A stretch of 64,000 nucleotides of DNA from an uncultured Clostridia bacterium. Lineage in GTDB: Bacteria > Bacillota > Clostridia > Christensenellales > UBA1242. The notes below the pieces were generated by a model. It was not told the origin of the DNA, did not search any database, and was given only the letters and a program-made list of their open reading frames with translations. The DNA is taken from the NCBI GenBank assembly GCA_944383685.1, contig CALWQM010000015.1, positions 121,570 through 185,569 of the forward strand, written 5' to 3'. The translations under genes were made by a program, and so were the position numbers. Shown one piece after another: positions 8,745 to 16,453 of this stretch. Positions within the stretch are counted from its first letter, which is position 1, and every line of letters starts with the position of its first letter.

Positions 8745-9335
8745 ATGCAAAAAAAACTTGTAATTTACCTATTAATTTTATTGATATCTGTAAGTATATT
8801 TGCAGGACTTTTCCCTTATCCAATTTTTTCAGCTTACACAAATGTCACAGAAAGCAACATGACTGAAATCACAAACTTCAAAGAAACTGAACTTAATACT
8901 CAAACTGAAAACAAAATCTCAGTGCTTTCATTAGACTGGAACACTGTTAGCCCATTATTGGAAATTGGAAAAGAATATCGTTTAATTGACCTTAAAACAG
9001 GAACAACCTTAATTTTCAAAAGATTGGGCGGAACAAACCATGCTGATATTGAACCAATAGACAGCGAAAACACACAATTACTACAAGAAATAATAAAAAA
9101 TTCCCCATGGGAAAGAAGACCTTGCTTTGTTGAAATCAACGACAATTTGTTTATTTCAGCAAGTTTGGTAAACTTTCCGCATGGAGATTCCAAGCTTGAT
9201 AACAACATGGAAGGGCATTTATGCTTGCACTTTAAAAATTCCAAAACGCATGGCACAAACATAGTTGATAAACAACATCAAAAAGCCATAAAATATGCCC
9301 AAAAACAATCTTCAAAAATTTTTGAATTAATTTAG
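8745..9335 (+). CDS. Secreted or membrane-anchored protein with a conserved His-rich domain
   Basis: A 196-residue protein with an N-terminal hydrophobic segment (about 4-25) that acts as signal peptide or anchor, then a globular domain at about 75-190. The domain carries LKTGTTLIFKRLGGTNHADIEP, a later WERRPCFVEI, FPHGD, and GHLCLHFKNSKTHGTN. I recall this pattern as the C-terminal domain of LysM or cell-wall-binding proteins of Firmicutes, where it stands without a known function. The Cys and His of GHLCLHF and THG recall L,D-transpeptidase motifs, but I cannot claim that activity. TAAAAT lies six bases before the ATG and no ribosome binding site is seen. Confidence 0.6.
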   Translation: MQKKLVIYLLILLISVSIFAGLFPYPIFSAYTNVTESNMTEITNFKETELNTQTENKISVLSLDWNTVSPLLEIGKEYRLIDLKTGTTLIFKRLGGTNHADIEPIDSENTQLLQEIIKNSPWERRPCFVEINDNLFISASLVNFPHGDSKLDNNMEGHLCLHFKNSKTHGTNIVDKQHQKAIKYAQKQSSKIFELI

Positions 9336-9396
9336 ATTTAAATTGATAAACTAAAAAGCAAAAATTTTGCATTGCCAAAAAACAAGCAAATACAAA

Positions 9397-9478
9397 AAAA
9401 CGGCATCGTAAAAAAATGAGAAGGCGTGGGGCAATATAGGTTCACCCTTTGCCAGCCTCTCATTTTAGATGCCGTTTT
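9397..9478. ncRNA. Candidate structured RNA, nested stems of about 82 nt
   Basis: Three nested pairings are visible. An 11-bp outer stem joins 9397-9407 to 9468-9478. A second stem joins 9413-9421 to 9458-9466 and continues as GGC 9423-9425 with GCC 9455-9457. An inner stem joins GGCAA 9430-9434 to TTGCC 9449-9453 and closes on GGT/ACC. On the minus strand the outer stem ends in seven Ts, like an intrinsic terminator, so a minus-strand transcript seems more likely. The core is GC-rich against an AT-rich background. It does not match the SRP, tmRNA, 6S or riboswitch cores that I know. Confidence 0.4.
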
Positions 9479-9593
9479 GTTTGCGGAAATGTTTTATTAA
9501 GTTACAATTTTTTTAAATTCAAGTCTCGTTGTTTTTATTAAATTTTGTATAGAAATTTTATTTTCATCTTGTTTAATCAAGTTCATTAGCGTG

Positions 9594-9652
9594 CGTGTGC
9601 TTGTCTTTCGGTGGAGCGAAGCGACACCGACTTGTATCAAGACAAACACACG
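9594..9652. repeat. GC-rich imperfect hairpin, possible small RNA or REP-like element
   Basis: A 59-base stem-loop: CGTGTG 9594-9599 pairs with CACACG 9647-9652, TTGTC 9601-9605 with GACAA 9641-9645, and CGGTG 9609-9613 with CACCG 9625-9629. The tip holds GCGAAGC. It stands out by GC content in a 354-base gene-free stretch (9336-9689) that also holds the 9397-9478 structure. I saw no second copy in the window, so it is unclear whether it is a repeat or an RNA gene. Confidence 0.35.
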
Positions 9653-9689
9653 TTTAAATGCTAAGATTTAAAAACAATTATTTTATATG

Positions 9690-9983
9690 TTAAACATATT
9701 CAATTCTATATACAAATTTTCTACTCAATATTATTGTATTATCAATAATAATAAATTCATCATCAAAAGCCGTTAAAACCCCAATCTGTCCTTTCAATTT
9801 GCCACGAACACCATTAACCGTATCTGACAAAACACTCCACACTTTTATTTTTTTATTTAATAAACTATCTAATATCATAAATCTCTCCTTTTCTTTTTTA
9901 TCCTCAAAAAGCAATTCCCATACGAGTATAGTAATTTTTTCATCAGACGAATTACAGTCATCATCATCTAATATATCATTCAT
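9690..9983 (-). CDS. Small Sm/LSm-like protein (97 aa, or 62 aa from an internal start)
   Basis: The last 60 residues (LNKKIKVWSVLSDTVNG, GKLKGQIGVLTAFDDEFIIID, then FVYRIEYV) have the length and beta-strand pattern of an Sm/LSm barrel, the fold of Hfq, with a Gly-x-Ile/hydrophobic-Asp rhythm and a final V-x-R-I-E strand. This is pattern reading, not proof. Two starts are possible: ATG 9983 with GGAG six bases upstream, which adds an acidic segment (DDDDCNSSDEK), or ATG 9878 with a very good AAAAGGAG site, which gives just the barrel. The gene lies downstream of yajC, with a small inverted repeat (TTTACC/GGTAAA) between them. Confidence 0.55.
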   Translation of the reverse strand: MNDILDDDDCNSSDEKITILVWELLFEDKKEKERFMILDSLLNKKIKVWSVLSDTVNGVRGKLKGQIGVLTAFDDEFIIIDNTIILSRKFVYRIEYV

Positions 9984-10090
9984 ACTCTTCTCCAAATTTA
10001 AAATAATTTACCTTGGTAAACAACCCTGTGTTTGTTGTATATTACCATTTGCTTTGTCGATTTTTTCGCTAGTTCCAAGAGAGATATTCC

Positions 10091-10609
10091 TTATTTTGCC
10101 TTCTTTTTGCTTTTCTTTTCAGGTTCAACAACTTCAACTTCTGCTTCTTTTGGTTCTTCTTTGGTTTCTTCAACCTTAACTTCTTCGGCAACAGTTGTTT
10201 CTTCCTTTGCAGATTCCTTGTTGTGCTTAGCTTTTTTCTCTTCTTCTTTTGCTTTTTCAGCAAGTTCTCTTGCTTCTTGCTCTCTCTTTAATTCTTCTTC
10301 GCTTTTGAAGACAGTGTAAATTGCGTAGGCATCAACTGTCATGTAGCTTTTTGTTTTACCACCTGTTTCAATAACAACAAGTTTTTGTGTTTCATCAAAT
10401 TTAAGTTCAGTAATAGTTCCATAAACACCGCTTGTTGTTAAAACTTTATCACCCACTTTAAGAGAGTTTGTTTGTTCTTGAATTTTTTGTGTTTCTCTCT
10501 TATTCTTTTGGTTCATCATAATAGGTAAAGCAATAAGCATTAAAACAACAATACCAATCAAAATATAATTAATAACATTTTCAGTGGCAGCAAGCAATAA
10601 ACTTTCCAT
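10091..10609 (-). CDS. yajC: Preprotein translocase subunit YajC
   Basis: A 172-residue inner-membrane partner of the Sec translocon. There is one N-terminal membrane segment (about 14-33), followed by the typical YajC core: NQKNKRE, then LKVGDKVLTTSGVYGTITEL, then KLVVIETGG. The family is normally about 90-110 residues; this one carries a further tail of about 65 residues (from about 105) of Lys, Glu and Ala, probably a long charged helix. A clear AAAAGGAG precedes the ATG. A 25-codon membrane peptide gene lies 16 bases upstream in the same direction. Confidence 0.9.
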   Translation of the reverse strand: MESLLLAATENVINYILIGIVVLMLIALPIMMNQKNKRETQKIQEQTNSLKVGDKVLTTSGVYGTITELKFDETQKLVVIETGGKTKSYMTVDAYAIYTVFKSEEELKREQEARELAEKAKEEEKKAKHNKESAKEETTVAEEVKVEETKEEPKEAEVEVVEPEKKSKKKAK

Positions 10610-10625
10610 TTATAAAATTCTCCTT

Positions 10626-10703
10626 TTACCTTTTAAAGTAAAACCCCATAAGAAGAATTAAAAATATAACGCAGAACGGCATTGCAAGTTCATTAATTCC
10701 CAT
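10626..10703 (-). CDS. Small membrane peptide (25 aa) upstream of yajC
   Basis: A 25-codon frame, too short for usual gene finding, with an excellent AAAGGAG eight bases before its ATG. The product has a short polar start (MGINELAMP), one hydrophobic segment (FCVIFLILLMGFYF) and a basic end (KR), so it reads as a single-pass membrane peptide. It ends 16 bases before yajC and is probably in the same transcript. I do not recognise a family. It may act with the Sec machinery, or it may be a leader whose translation sets yajC expression; both are inferences from position. Confidence 0.55.
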   Translation of the reverse strand: MGINELAMPFCVIFLILLMGFYFKR

Positions 10704-10818
10704 GTGATTTTCTCCTTTCAATACTAACATATTTTACTAAATAAACCAAATAAAAATTAGTTAAAATTTTGAAAAGTTCAACAATTTTTATAACAATCGA
10801 CAAATTTCAACAAAATTT

Positions 10819-11367
10819 TCACTCTTTTATTCTATTTTGTTTTCCTTCATTTTTCTTTGCTATTTTTGTTTCACATTTTCTATATTGTTTTGAAAACTGA
10901 GCAATTTTGTCTTTGCGGATATCTTCAAGAATATGAAAATATTCAGTTTTAACACACTTGTCAAAATCTTGCCTAACCAAAAATTTATAATATGCATCAG
11001 CAATAACAGCAAACATTCTGTCATTCGCATACAAACTGCAATCTAAATTTTTGAATTGTTTAAAGGTTTGTATATCTCTTACACTTTTGGACATTTCATC
11101 AAAAAAGACATCTGTAATTGCAACCTTTTCATCCGCTTTTAGCTCTTTTAAGTCTGCCGATGTCACATTAAAAACAACACCCGCGTCCTTCAATATAGAG
11201 ACAATCTCTTTTTTATCCACTTTATAATCAATCAAAAAGTCAATAATACCATATTTAAGAATTTTGCTGACGGTCAAATTTCTTTTGCTAAGCCATTCAC
11301 CATAACGACAGTTAACAAATAAAATTTGATTTTGATCAAAATACTCAACATTTTTAAAGTTAGGCAT
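10819..11367 (-). CDS. Uncharacterised cytoplasmic protein (182 aa)
   Basis: A soluble, mostly helical protein with a basic, Lys-rich end (about 160-182). It has no membrane segment, signal or motif that I recognise. A segment near the start (NQILFVNCRYGEWLSKRN) is more conserved in appearance than the rest. ATG 11367 follows GGAG at nine bases; a GTG at 11382 in frame lies at the predicted transcription start. A good promoter stands directly upstream, so it is expressed alone or with yajC downstream. Confidence 0.6.
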   Translation of the reverse strand: MPNFKNVEYFDQNQILFVNCRYGEWLSKRNLTVSKILKYGIIDFLIDYKVDKKEIVSILKDAGVVFNVTSADLKELKADEKVAITDVFFDEMSKSVRDIQTFKQFKNLDCSLYANDRMFAVIADAYYKFLVRQDFDKCVKTEYFHILEDIRKDKIAQFSKQYRKCETKIAKKNEGKQNRIKE

Positions 11368-11387
11368 ATTCAATTTCTCCACAGCGA

Positions 11388-11416
11388 ATTATAACATTTA
11401 AGCATAATTAAGTCAA
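11388..11416 (-). promoter_or_regulatory. Sigma-A promoter of the 10819-11367 gene
   Basis: On the minus strand, TTGACT (11411-11416) and TATAAT (11388-11393) are separated by 17 bases. The predicted start lies about 15 bases before ATG 11367, so the 5' leader is very short. Confidence 0.75.
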
Positions 11417-11466
11417 TATGCGAAAATAAAAACGACAGCAACAAAGCCCTTCATAAGTAGGCTTGA

Positions 11467-13233
11467 TTAAATTTTCTTTGAGTCAATTTCTTCATGAAGT
11501 CTTTTAATGAAGTCATCCAAGTTAAGCCCACTCTTGTTTTCATACCCGCGACCACGAATGGAAATAGTCTTATTCTTTTCCTCTTCATCACCAACAATGA
11601 TAAGATAAGGTATTTTTTCATTCAATGCTTCACGGATTTTATAACCAATCTTTTCGTTTCTGTTGTCAGCTTCTGCTCTCATTCCTTCATTTCTAAGTCT
11701 TGCAACGATTTCGTTAACATAATCGCAATTTCTTTCAGTGAGTGACAAAACTCTCACTTGTTCTGGTGAAAGCCAAAGAGGGAATGCACCTGCATATTTT
11801 TCAATTAAATATGCCAATGTTCTCTCATAACAGCCAATACTTGTTCTGTGAATAATATATGGATTTTTCTTTAAGCCATCTTTGTCAGTATATTCCATTC
11901 CAAATTTTTCAGCAAGCATTTGGTCAATTTGAATTGTGATTAAAGTATCTTCTTTTCCAAACACATTTTTTATTTGTATATCAAGTTTTGGACCATAAAA
12001 GGCTGCTTCTCCAATTCCAATTTCATAAGGAACTTTTAAGTCTTTCAATATTTTTTCCATTGCACTTTGTGCTTCATCCCATTGCTCTGGTGTTCCAATA
12101 TATTTGGCTTTATCATTCGGGTCCCATTGTGAAAATCTATAAGAAGCATCTTCATAAAGTCCCAAAGTTTTAAGCATGAACACAGCAAGTTCCAAGCAAT
12201 TTTTAAACTCATTCTCTAATTGTTCTGGTGTACACATCAAATGTCCTTCACTGATTGTGAATTGTCTAACACGAATAAGTCCATGCATTTCACCACTTGC
12301 TTCATTTCTAAATAAAGTAGAAGTTTCATTATATCTTAAAGGTAAATCTTTATAAGAACGTGCCTTATTTAAATAAGCTTGATATTGGAATGGGCAAGTC
12401 ATTGGTCTAAGAGCATAAACTTCCTTATCTTTGCTTTCATCGCCTAAAACAAACATTCCTTCTTTATAATGATCCCAGTGCCCTGAAATTTTATATAAAT
12501 CGCTTTTGGCCATAAATGGTGTTTTAGTTAAAAGCCAACCTCTTTTTTGTTCTTCATCTTCAACAAACCTTTGAAGTATTTGAATAACTCTTGCCCCTTT
12601 TGGAAGCAAAATAGGCAAGCCTTGACCAATGTAATCTACGGTTGTAAAAAATCCTAATTCTCTTCCCAATTTATTATGGTCACGCTTTTTGGCTTCTTCA
12701 ATCATTTGAATATGTTCATTAAGTTGTTTTTTATCTGGGTAAGCATAAGCGTAAACTCTTTGAAGCATCTTGTTTTTCTCATTGCCTCTCCAATATGCAC
12801 CATTAACAGCATGAATTTTGAAGGCATAGTTTTGAAGATTTCTTGAACTTTCAACATGTGGTCCACGGCAAAGGTCAAAGAAATCGTCACCAGTGTAATA
12901 AATTGACACTTCTTCATTTTCAGGAAGTTCATTGATTATTTCGGTTTTATATTGGTTATCTTTAAAAAGTTTTAAAGCCTCCTCTTTTGAAACAACCTTT
13001 CTTTTGAAATCTTCCCCTTTATTTATGATTTCTTTCATTTTCTTTTCGATAGCTGGAAAGTGATCAGGTGTTAAGTTTTCACCTAAATCAACATCATAAT
13101 AAAAGCCGTCGTCAATTGCTGGTCCAATGGTAAGTTTTGTTTCAGGATACAAACTTACAAGGGCTTTCGCCAAAATGTGTGCAAGAGAGTGTCTTGCCTT
13201 TTGAATTTCTAATTCTTTCTCCTTTTTATCCAT
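11467..13233 (-). CDS. thrS: Threonyl-tRNA synthetase, lacking the N-terminal TGS domain
   Basis: A class II synthetase that charges tRNA-Thr. The editing domain is at the start (zinc-type HSLAH at about 15-19, and DLCRGPHV), followed by the catalytic domain (ALRPMTCPFQYQAY, TSTLFRNEASG motif 2, RTSIGCYERTLAYLIE motif 3) and a C-terminal anticodon-binding domain (LSLTERNCDYVNEI). Length is 588 residues against about 640 for full enzymes, because the usual TGS domain of about 60 residues is missing; the product begins directly at the editing domain. A T-box leader controls it. A ytxC-like gene lies just upstream, as in Bacillus. Confidence 0.95.
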   Translation of the reverse strand: MDKKEKELEIQKARHSLAHILAKALVSLYPETKLTIGPAIDDGFYYDVDLGENLTPDHFPAIEKKMKEIINKGEDFKRKVVSKEEALKLFKDNQYKTEIINELPENEEVSIYYTGDDFFDLCRGPHVESSRNLQNYAFKIHAVNGAYWRGNEKNKMLQRVYAYAYPDKKQLNEHIQMIEEAKKRDHNKLGRELGFFTTVDYIGQGLPILLPKGARVIQILQRFVEDEEQKRGWLLTKTPFMAKSDLYKISGHWDHYKEGMFVLGDESKDKEVYALRPMTCPFQYQAYLNKARSYKDLPLRYNETSTLFRNEASGEMHGLIRVRQFTISEGHLMCTPEQLENEFKNCLELAVFMLKTLGLYEDASYRFSQWDPNDKAKYIGTPEQWDEAQSAMEKILKDLKVPYEIGIGEAAFYGPKLDIQIKNVFGKEDTLITIQIDQMLAEKFGMEYTDKDGLKKNPYIIHRTSIGCYERTLAYLIEKYAGAFPLWLSPEQVRVLSLTERNCDYVNEIVARLRNEGMRAEADNRNEKIGYKIREALNEKIPYLIIVGDEEEKNKTISIRGRGYENKSGLNLDDFIKRLHEEIDSKKI

Positions 13234-13273
13234 AATATTCTCCTTTTTAAAATATTTGTTTACTTTAAGAATA

Positions 13274-13490
13274 TAAAAAAATCCTTAAAATAAACTCAGT
13301 TATTTTAAGGACGATTAATTAAAACCGTGGTTCCACCTTAATTGCATCAAATTTGATGCCACTCTTTTATGAAACATCTTCAAACATAAAAGTGGTTTCG
13401 TTTCAAGATTTGTTAAAGTTTTTCACCACCCAACTTTTCTCTGTGCACAAAAAGATGAAACTACTTGTCTTTTACTAAATGTTAGTAACA
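13274..13490 (-). promoter_or_regulatory. T-box leader of thrS
   Basis: Read on the minus strand: an AGAGA box and GGTGGTG near the 5' end, a stem I specifier loop with ACC (13394-13396, a Thr codon) followed by ACTTTT, the T-box core AAGGTGGAACC (about 13328-13339), and a terminator whose arms are 13283-13293 and 13300-13310 before a run of Ts. The antiterminator bulge is TGGA, which fits a U discriminator base as often found in tRNA-Thr. It raises thrS expression when tRNA-Thr is uncharged. Confidence 0.9.
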
Positions 13491-13572
13491 TTATAATCCC
13501 TTTTTTAAAGAAATGTCAAGTCAAAATCAAAAAATGTTAAAAATTAGTTTAAGGAATTTATGCATCACACAA

Positions 13573-14334
13573 CTATTTTGAAAAATTTTCAATCTTTTCC
13601 ATGCTTTTGTTATAACTTATATTAATTCTTTTCTCAAAAATTTTTGAAAGAAAGCTGACTGTTGCATCATTTTTGTCGCAATATAAATTTATCTTCTTTG
13701 GAGAAAGTTCAATTAAAGTTGAAATAAGCCCTTCATTGGTTAAACTTTCGCACTTAATATCCTTATTTTCATCAAGTTTAATGGAATAGCCATTTTCCTT
13801 TTCAAAAACAGAGATTTCATTTTCGCAAATTTCCAAATTATCAATAAGAAACTTTAATAAGTCATAAAAGGCTTCATCCCCCACAAGAAAGTCACTATTA
13901 TCATTTGCAAGAAGGATAAGTTCATTCCATTTATTCCTTAATGCAGAAAGTTTAAAATTATAAAACGAATCTAAATGTAAGGTGTTTTTAAGTTCCAAAT
14001 TCTTGCTTATAATATAGAAATCAGTTTCTTTATCAAAATTTATTAAAGCCTTTTTAAAAGCGGTCAAACTCATTTTTTCATGCATAGGCAGATGCAAATT
14101 TTGATTTAAAAATTCCTCTTTATAGAAATTGCAAACAACTTTAATTATGCATCTTTCAAGCACAAAGGCAAAGCGTGTTTTTTCTTCAATAGGACACGCA
14201 AGCATAATATAAAATGTATCAAATTGCTCATAGCAAGTAAGCACAATTTTAAATTCAGCAGACTCTTGCTTCAAATTTTGATAAATAAATCTGGCAACAT
14301 TAAGCTTATTTGTTGAGATGCAAAATTCCCACAT
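13573..14334 (-). CDS. YtxC-like sporulation-associated protein
   Basis: A 253-residue soluble protein that I assign to the YtxC-like family from its length, its arrangement (an N-terminal domain, then a helical middle with LVGDEAFYDLLKFLIDNLE, then an alternating C-terminal part) and its place directly upstream of thrS, as in Bacillus where ytxC precedes thrS. AAGGAG precedes the ATG. The family is linked to sporulation but its activity is unknown. The middle segment is the most typical part. The call rests partly on synteny. Confidence 0.55.
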   Translation of the reverse strand: MWEFCISTNKLNVARFIYQNLKQESAEFKIVLTCYEQFDTFYIMLACPIEEKTRFAFVLERCIIKVVCNFYKEEFLNQNLHLPMHEKMSLTAFKKALINFDKETDFYIISKNLELKNTLHLDSFYNFKLSALRNKWNELILLANDNSDFLVGDEAFYDLLKFLIDNLEICENEISVFEKENGYSIKLDENKDIKCESLTNEGLISTLIELSPKKINLYCDKNDATVSFLSKIFEKRINISYNKSMEKIENFSK

Positions 14335-14515
14335 AAAAACTCCTTACCAAAATATTTTATGCAAGGGAATTAAAAATACTCTAAAAATTAATGCGAATTT
14401 TAACATTTCTTTTTAAATATTTGACTTTAAATTGAAAATTAAGATAATATAAATACATAGAAAAAGAATTTTGCCTGCAAAAACTGTTGTTTAGTTGAAC
14501 AAAAGGAGTGGATTT

Positions 14516-15340
14516 ATGAAAGCCAAGAAAATATTTATGTTTGCACTTATCTTAATTATGCCATGTTTGGTCTTATTTGGATGTGACCAGCCGGCAAGTT
14601 ATAACATAAATGTTTATGCAAATTGCACAAACGGAACAGTAAATGGGCAAGGAACTTATGTTGAAGGCGAAACAGTAACTTTATCTGCAAATGGCATAAA
14701 TGGAAATAAATTTATTGCATGGGTATATCAAAACAAAAAAATTCTTGAAAACGACTCAACTTACACAATAACAACCAGTGAAGACAATATGTCAAGCACC
14801 CTTTCATTTACTTCATCTCAAACAACAGCGGATAGATATACAGCAGTTTTTCAAGACAATAAGCAAATTTATTACACCCTTGACTCTTATAAGTTCACAA
14901 CCAGCGCATCACAAGAAGAACCTCTCCCAGAAGATGCAGAAACCCTTTTCAGTGGCATATTAAGTGTATCTTTTGGCGAAACAAACAGTTCATATAGAGA
15001 AGTTTTTAATGCAGAAACAGAATTTAAAGACAATGTAACAGTTAAAGCGGAAAATGTTAAAGATGTTATGATGCTTTCAAGAACAAGCCCTTATTATTTG
15101 AGATTTTCAATTGATAATGGAAGCGGAAATGTTCAAATTAAAACAATACCTGTAACATACAATAGTAATAGCCAAGCAAATGATGTAAGTGCAACCTTCA
15201 ATAGTGATAGAACAGTAACAGTTTCTTACACCTTTGAAATTGCACAAGCTCAAATGGTTGAACCTGATGCCAATGAAAACGAAGAACCATTAACAACAAA
15301 AGTGACAATTCTTATTAATCTTACTCCATTAAGCATATAA
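14516..15340 (+). CDS. Surface lipoprotein with an InlB-B-repeat-like domain
   Basis: A 274-residue protein with a lipoprotein signal (MKAKKIFMFALILIMPC, then VLFGC as lipobox) and a short domain at about 30-75 (INVYANCTNGTVNG, EGETVTLSANG, FIAWVYQNKK) that matches the divergent InlB B-repeat pattern. The rest is Ser/Thr/Asn-rich beta sequence without a recognised fold. I chose ATG 14516 because AAAGGAG stands before it; an in-frame TTG at 14495 lies upstream of that site. A strong terminator follows. It is monocistronic. The same repeat type recurs in the giant lipoprotein at 48714-53336. Confidence 0.7.
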   Translation: MKAKKIFMFALILIMPCLVLFGCDQPASYNINVYANCTNGTVNGQGTYVEGETVTLSANGINGNKFIAWVYQNKKILENDSTYTITTSEDNMSSTLSFTSSQTTADRYTAVFQDNKQIYYTLDSYKFTTSASQEEPLPEDAETLFSGILSVSFGETNSSYREVFNAETEFKDNVTVKAENVKDVMMLSRTSPYYLRFSIDNGSGNVQIKTIPVTYNSNSQANDVSATFNSDRTVTVSYTFEIAQAQMVEPDANENEEPLTTKVTILINLTPLSI

Positions 15341-15343
15341 AAT

Positions 15344-15391
15344 AAATATTGCATAATACCACAATATATAGAGTATTATGCAATATTTTTT
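15344..15391 (+). terminator. Intrinsic terminator after the lipoprotein gene
   Basis: Arms 15344-15359 and 15373-15388 are perfect inverted repeats (core ATTGCATAATAC/GTATTATGCAAT), followed by Ts. Confidence 0.85.
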
Positions 15392-15512
15392 ATATTATTT
15401 CAGCAACATATAGCATTAAAAATATTAGCCACATATTAATCATTCAACAAGATTTCTCAATACTTGGCACTCTTTAATGCAGTTATTTTAAAAATTTTGA
15501 ATACGATTTCAA

Positions 15513-16247
15513 TTAAACATATTCCACTTTTTTCAGGTATAAGCCATTAGGTGGCATAGTTTTTCCAAGCAAACTTCTGTCACCTGATTTAAGCGCTTTA
15601 ACAATATTTTCCTCTTTAACTTTATCAATTTGAAGAAGTGTGCCAACAATAATTCTCACCATATTATAAAGAAAACCATTTCCTGTAATTTCAAATTTAA
15701 TAAATTTTCCAACCTTTTTAACGCTTATTTCATAAATTGTTCGGTTAAAATCAGTGACATTTGTGTGTGATGAGCAAAAAGCCTTAAAATTATGCTCTCC
15801 AACCAAAATTTGACCAGCCTTAACCATTCTTTCCATATCAACTTGTTCAGTCCAATGAGTGACCAAGTTGTGATTTATTGCACTTCGAGTTTTTGAAACA
15901 TCAACAATGTATTCATAAGTCTTTCTTTTTGCACTAAATCTTGGATGAAAATCAAGAGGAACTTCTTTCACTTTTTTAACCACAACATCATCACTTAAAA
16001 GTTTGTTTAAAGCATTTTTAAAATTTGTTAATGGAATGTTTCTTTCAATTACAACTGTTGCCACATAATTTTTAGCATGCACACCCCTATCAGTTCTTCC
16101 ACATCCTTCAACCTTGCAAGAGGCATTAAGCATCTTGGAAATTTTTTCTTCCAATTCTCCTTGAACGGTCCTTTTACCTGTTTGCTTTTGCCAACCAAAA
16201 AAGTTTGTTCCAGAATATTCAATAATCATCATTATATTTCTTTTCAT
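15513..16247 (-). CDS. truA: tRNA pseudouridine synthase A
   Basis: It forms pseudouridine at positions 38-40 of the anticodon arm of tRNAs. Visible are the N-terminal MIIEYSGTNFFGWQKQ, the catalytic Asp in GRTDRGVHA (Asp53), RTIYEISV, and the C-terminal GNGFLYNMVRIIVGTLL. Length (244 residues) is normal. I start at ATG 16247 because the family begins directly before this beta strand. No ribosome binding site is present, but TATAAT ends six bases before the ATG, so the transcript may be leaderless. It is transcribed alone. Confidence 0.93.
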   Translation of the reverse strand: MKRNIMMIIEYSGTNFFGWQKQTGKRTVQGELEEKISKMLNASCKVEGCGRTDRGVHAKNYVATVVIERNIPLTNFKNALNKLLSDDVVVKKVKEVPLDFHPRFSAKRKTYEYIVDVSKTRSAINHNLVTHWTEQVDMERMVKAGQILVGEHNFKAFCSSHTNVTDFNRTIYEISVKKVGKFIKFEITGNGFLYNMVRIIVGTLLQIDKVKEENIVKALKSGDRSLLGKTMPPNGLYLKKVEYV

Positions 16248-16406
16248 AACAAAATTATACAACAAAAATTTAAAATATTAAAGTGATTTTAAACTTTTCA
16301 CCTTTCTTTTTTATCTTAGTTATTCATAGTGAATTTGCATATTAAATATCTTAAAAATTTGTATTTTAAAATTCTATATAATTTTATATTTAGTTTGTTT
16401 GATTAT

Positions 16407-16435
16407 TTGACAAAAAAAATGCAAATTATTAAAAT
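16407..16435 (+). promoter_or_regulatory. Promoter of the PFOR gene
   Basis: TTGACA (16407-16412), a 17-base spacer and TAAAAT (16430-16435), followed by AAAGGAG just before ATG 16454. This gives a short leader of about a dozen bases. Confidence 0.8.
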
Positions 16436-16453
16436 TAAATTAAAGGAGTTTTT

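Noticed and set aside
9397..9478. SRP RNA, tmRNA or known riboswitch for the nested-stem element.
   Set aside because: I compared with the conserved cores that I know (SRP GGUCCGGAAGGAAGCAGC-like, fluoride, ZTP, preQ1) and found no match.
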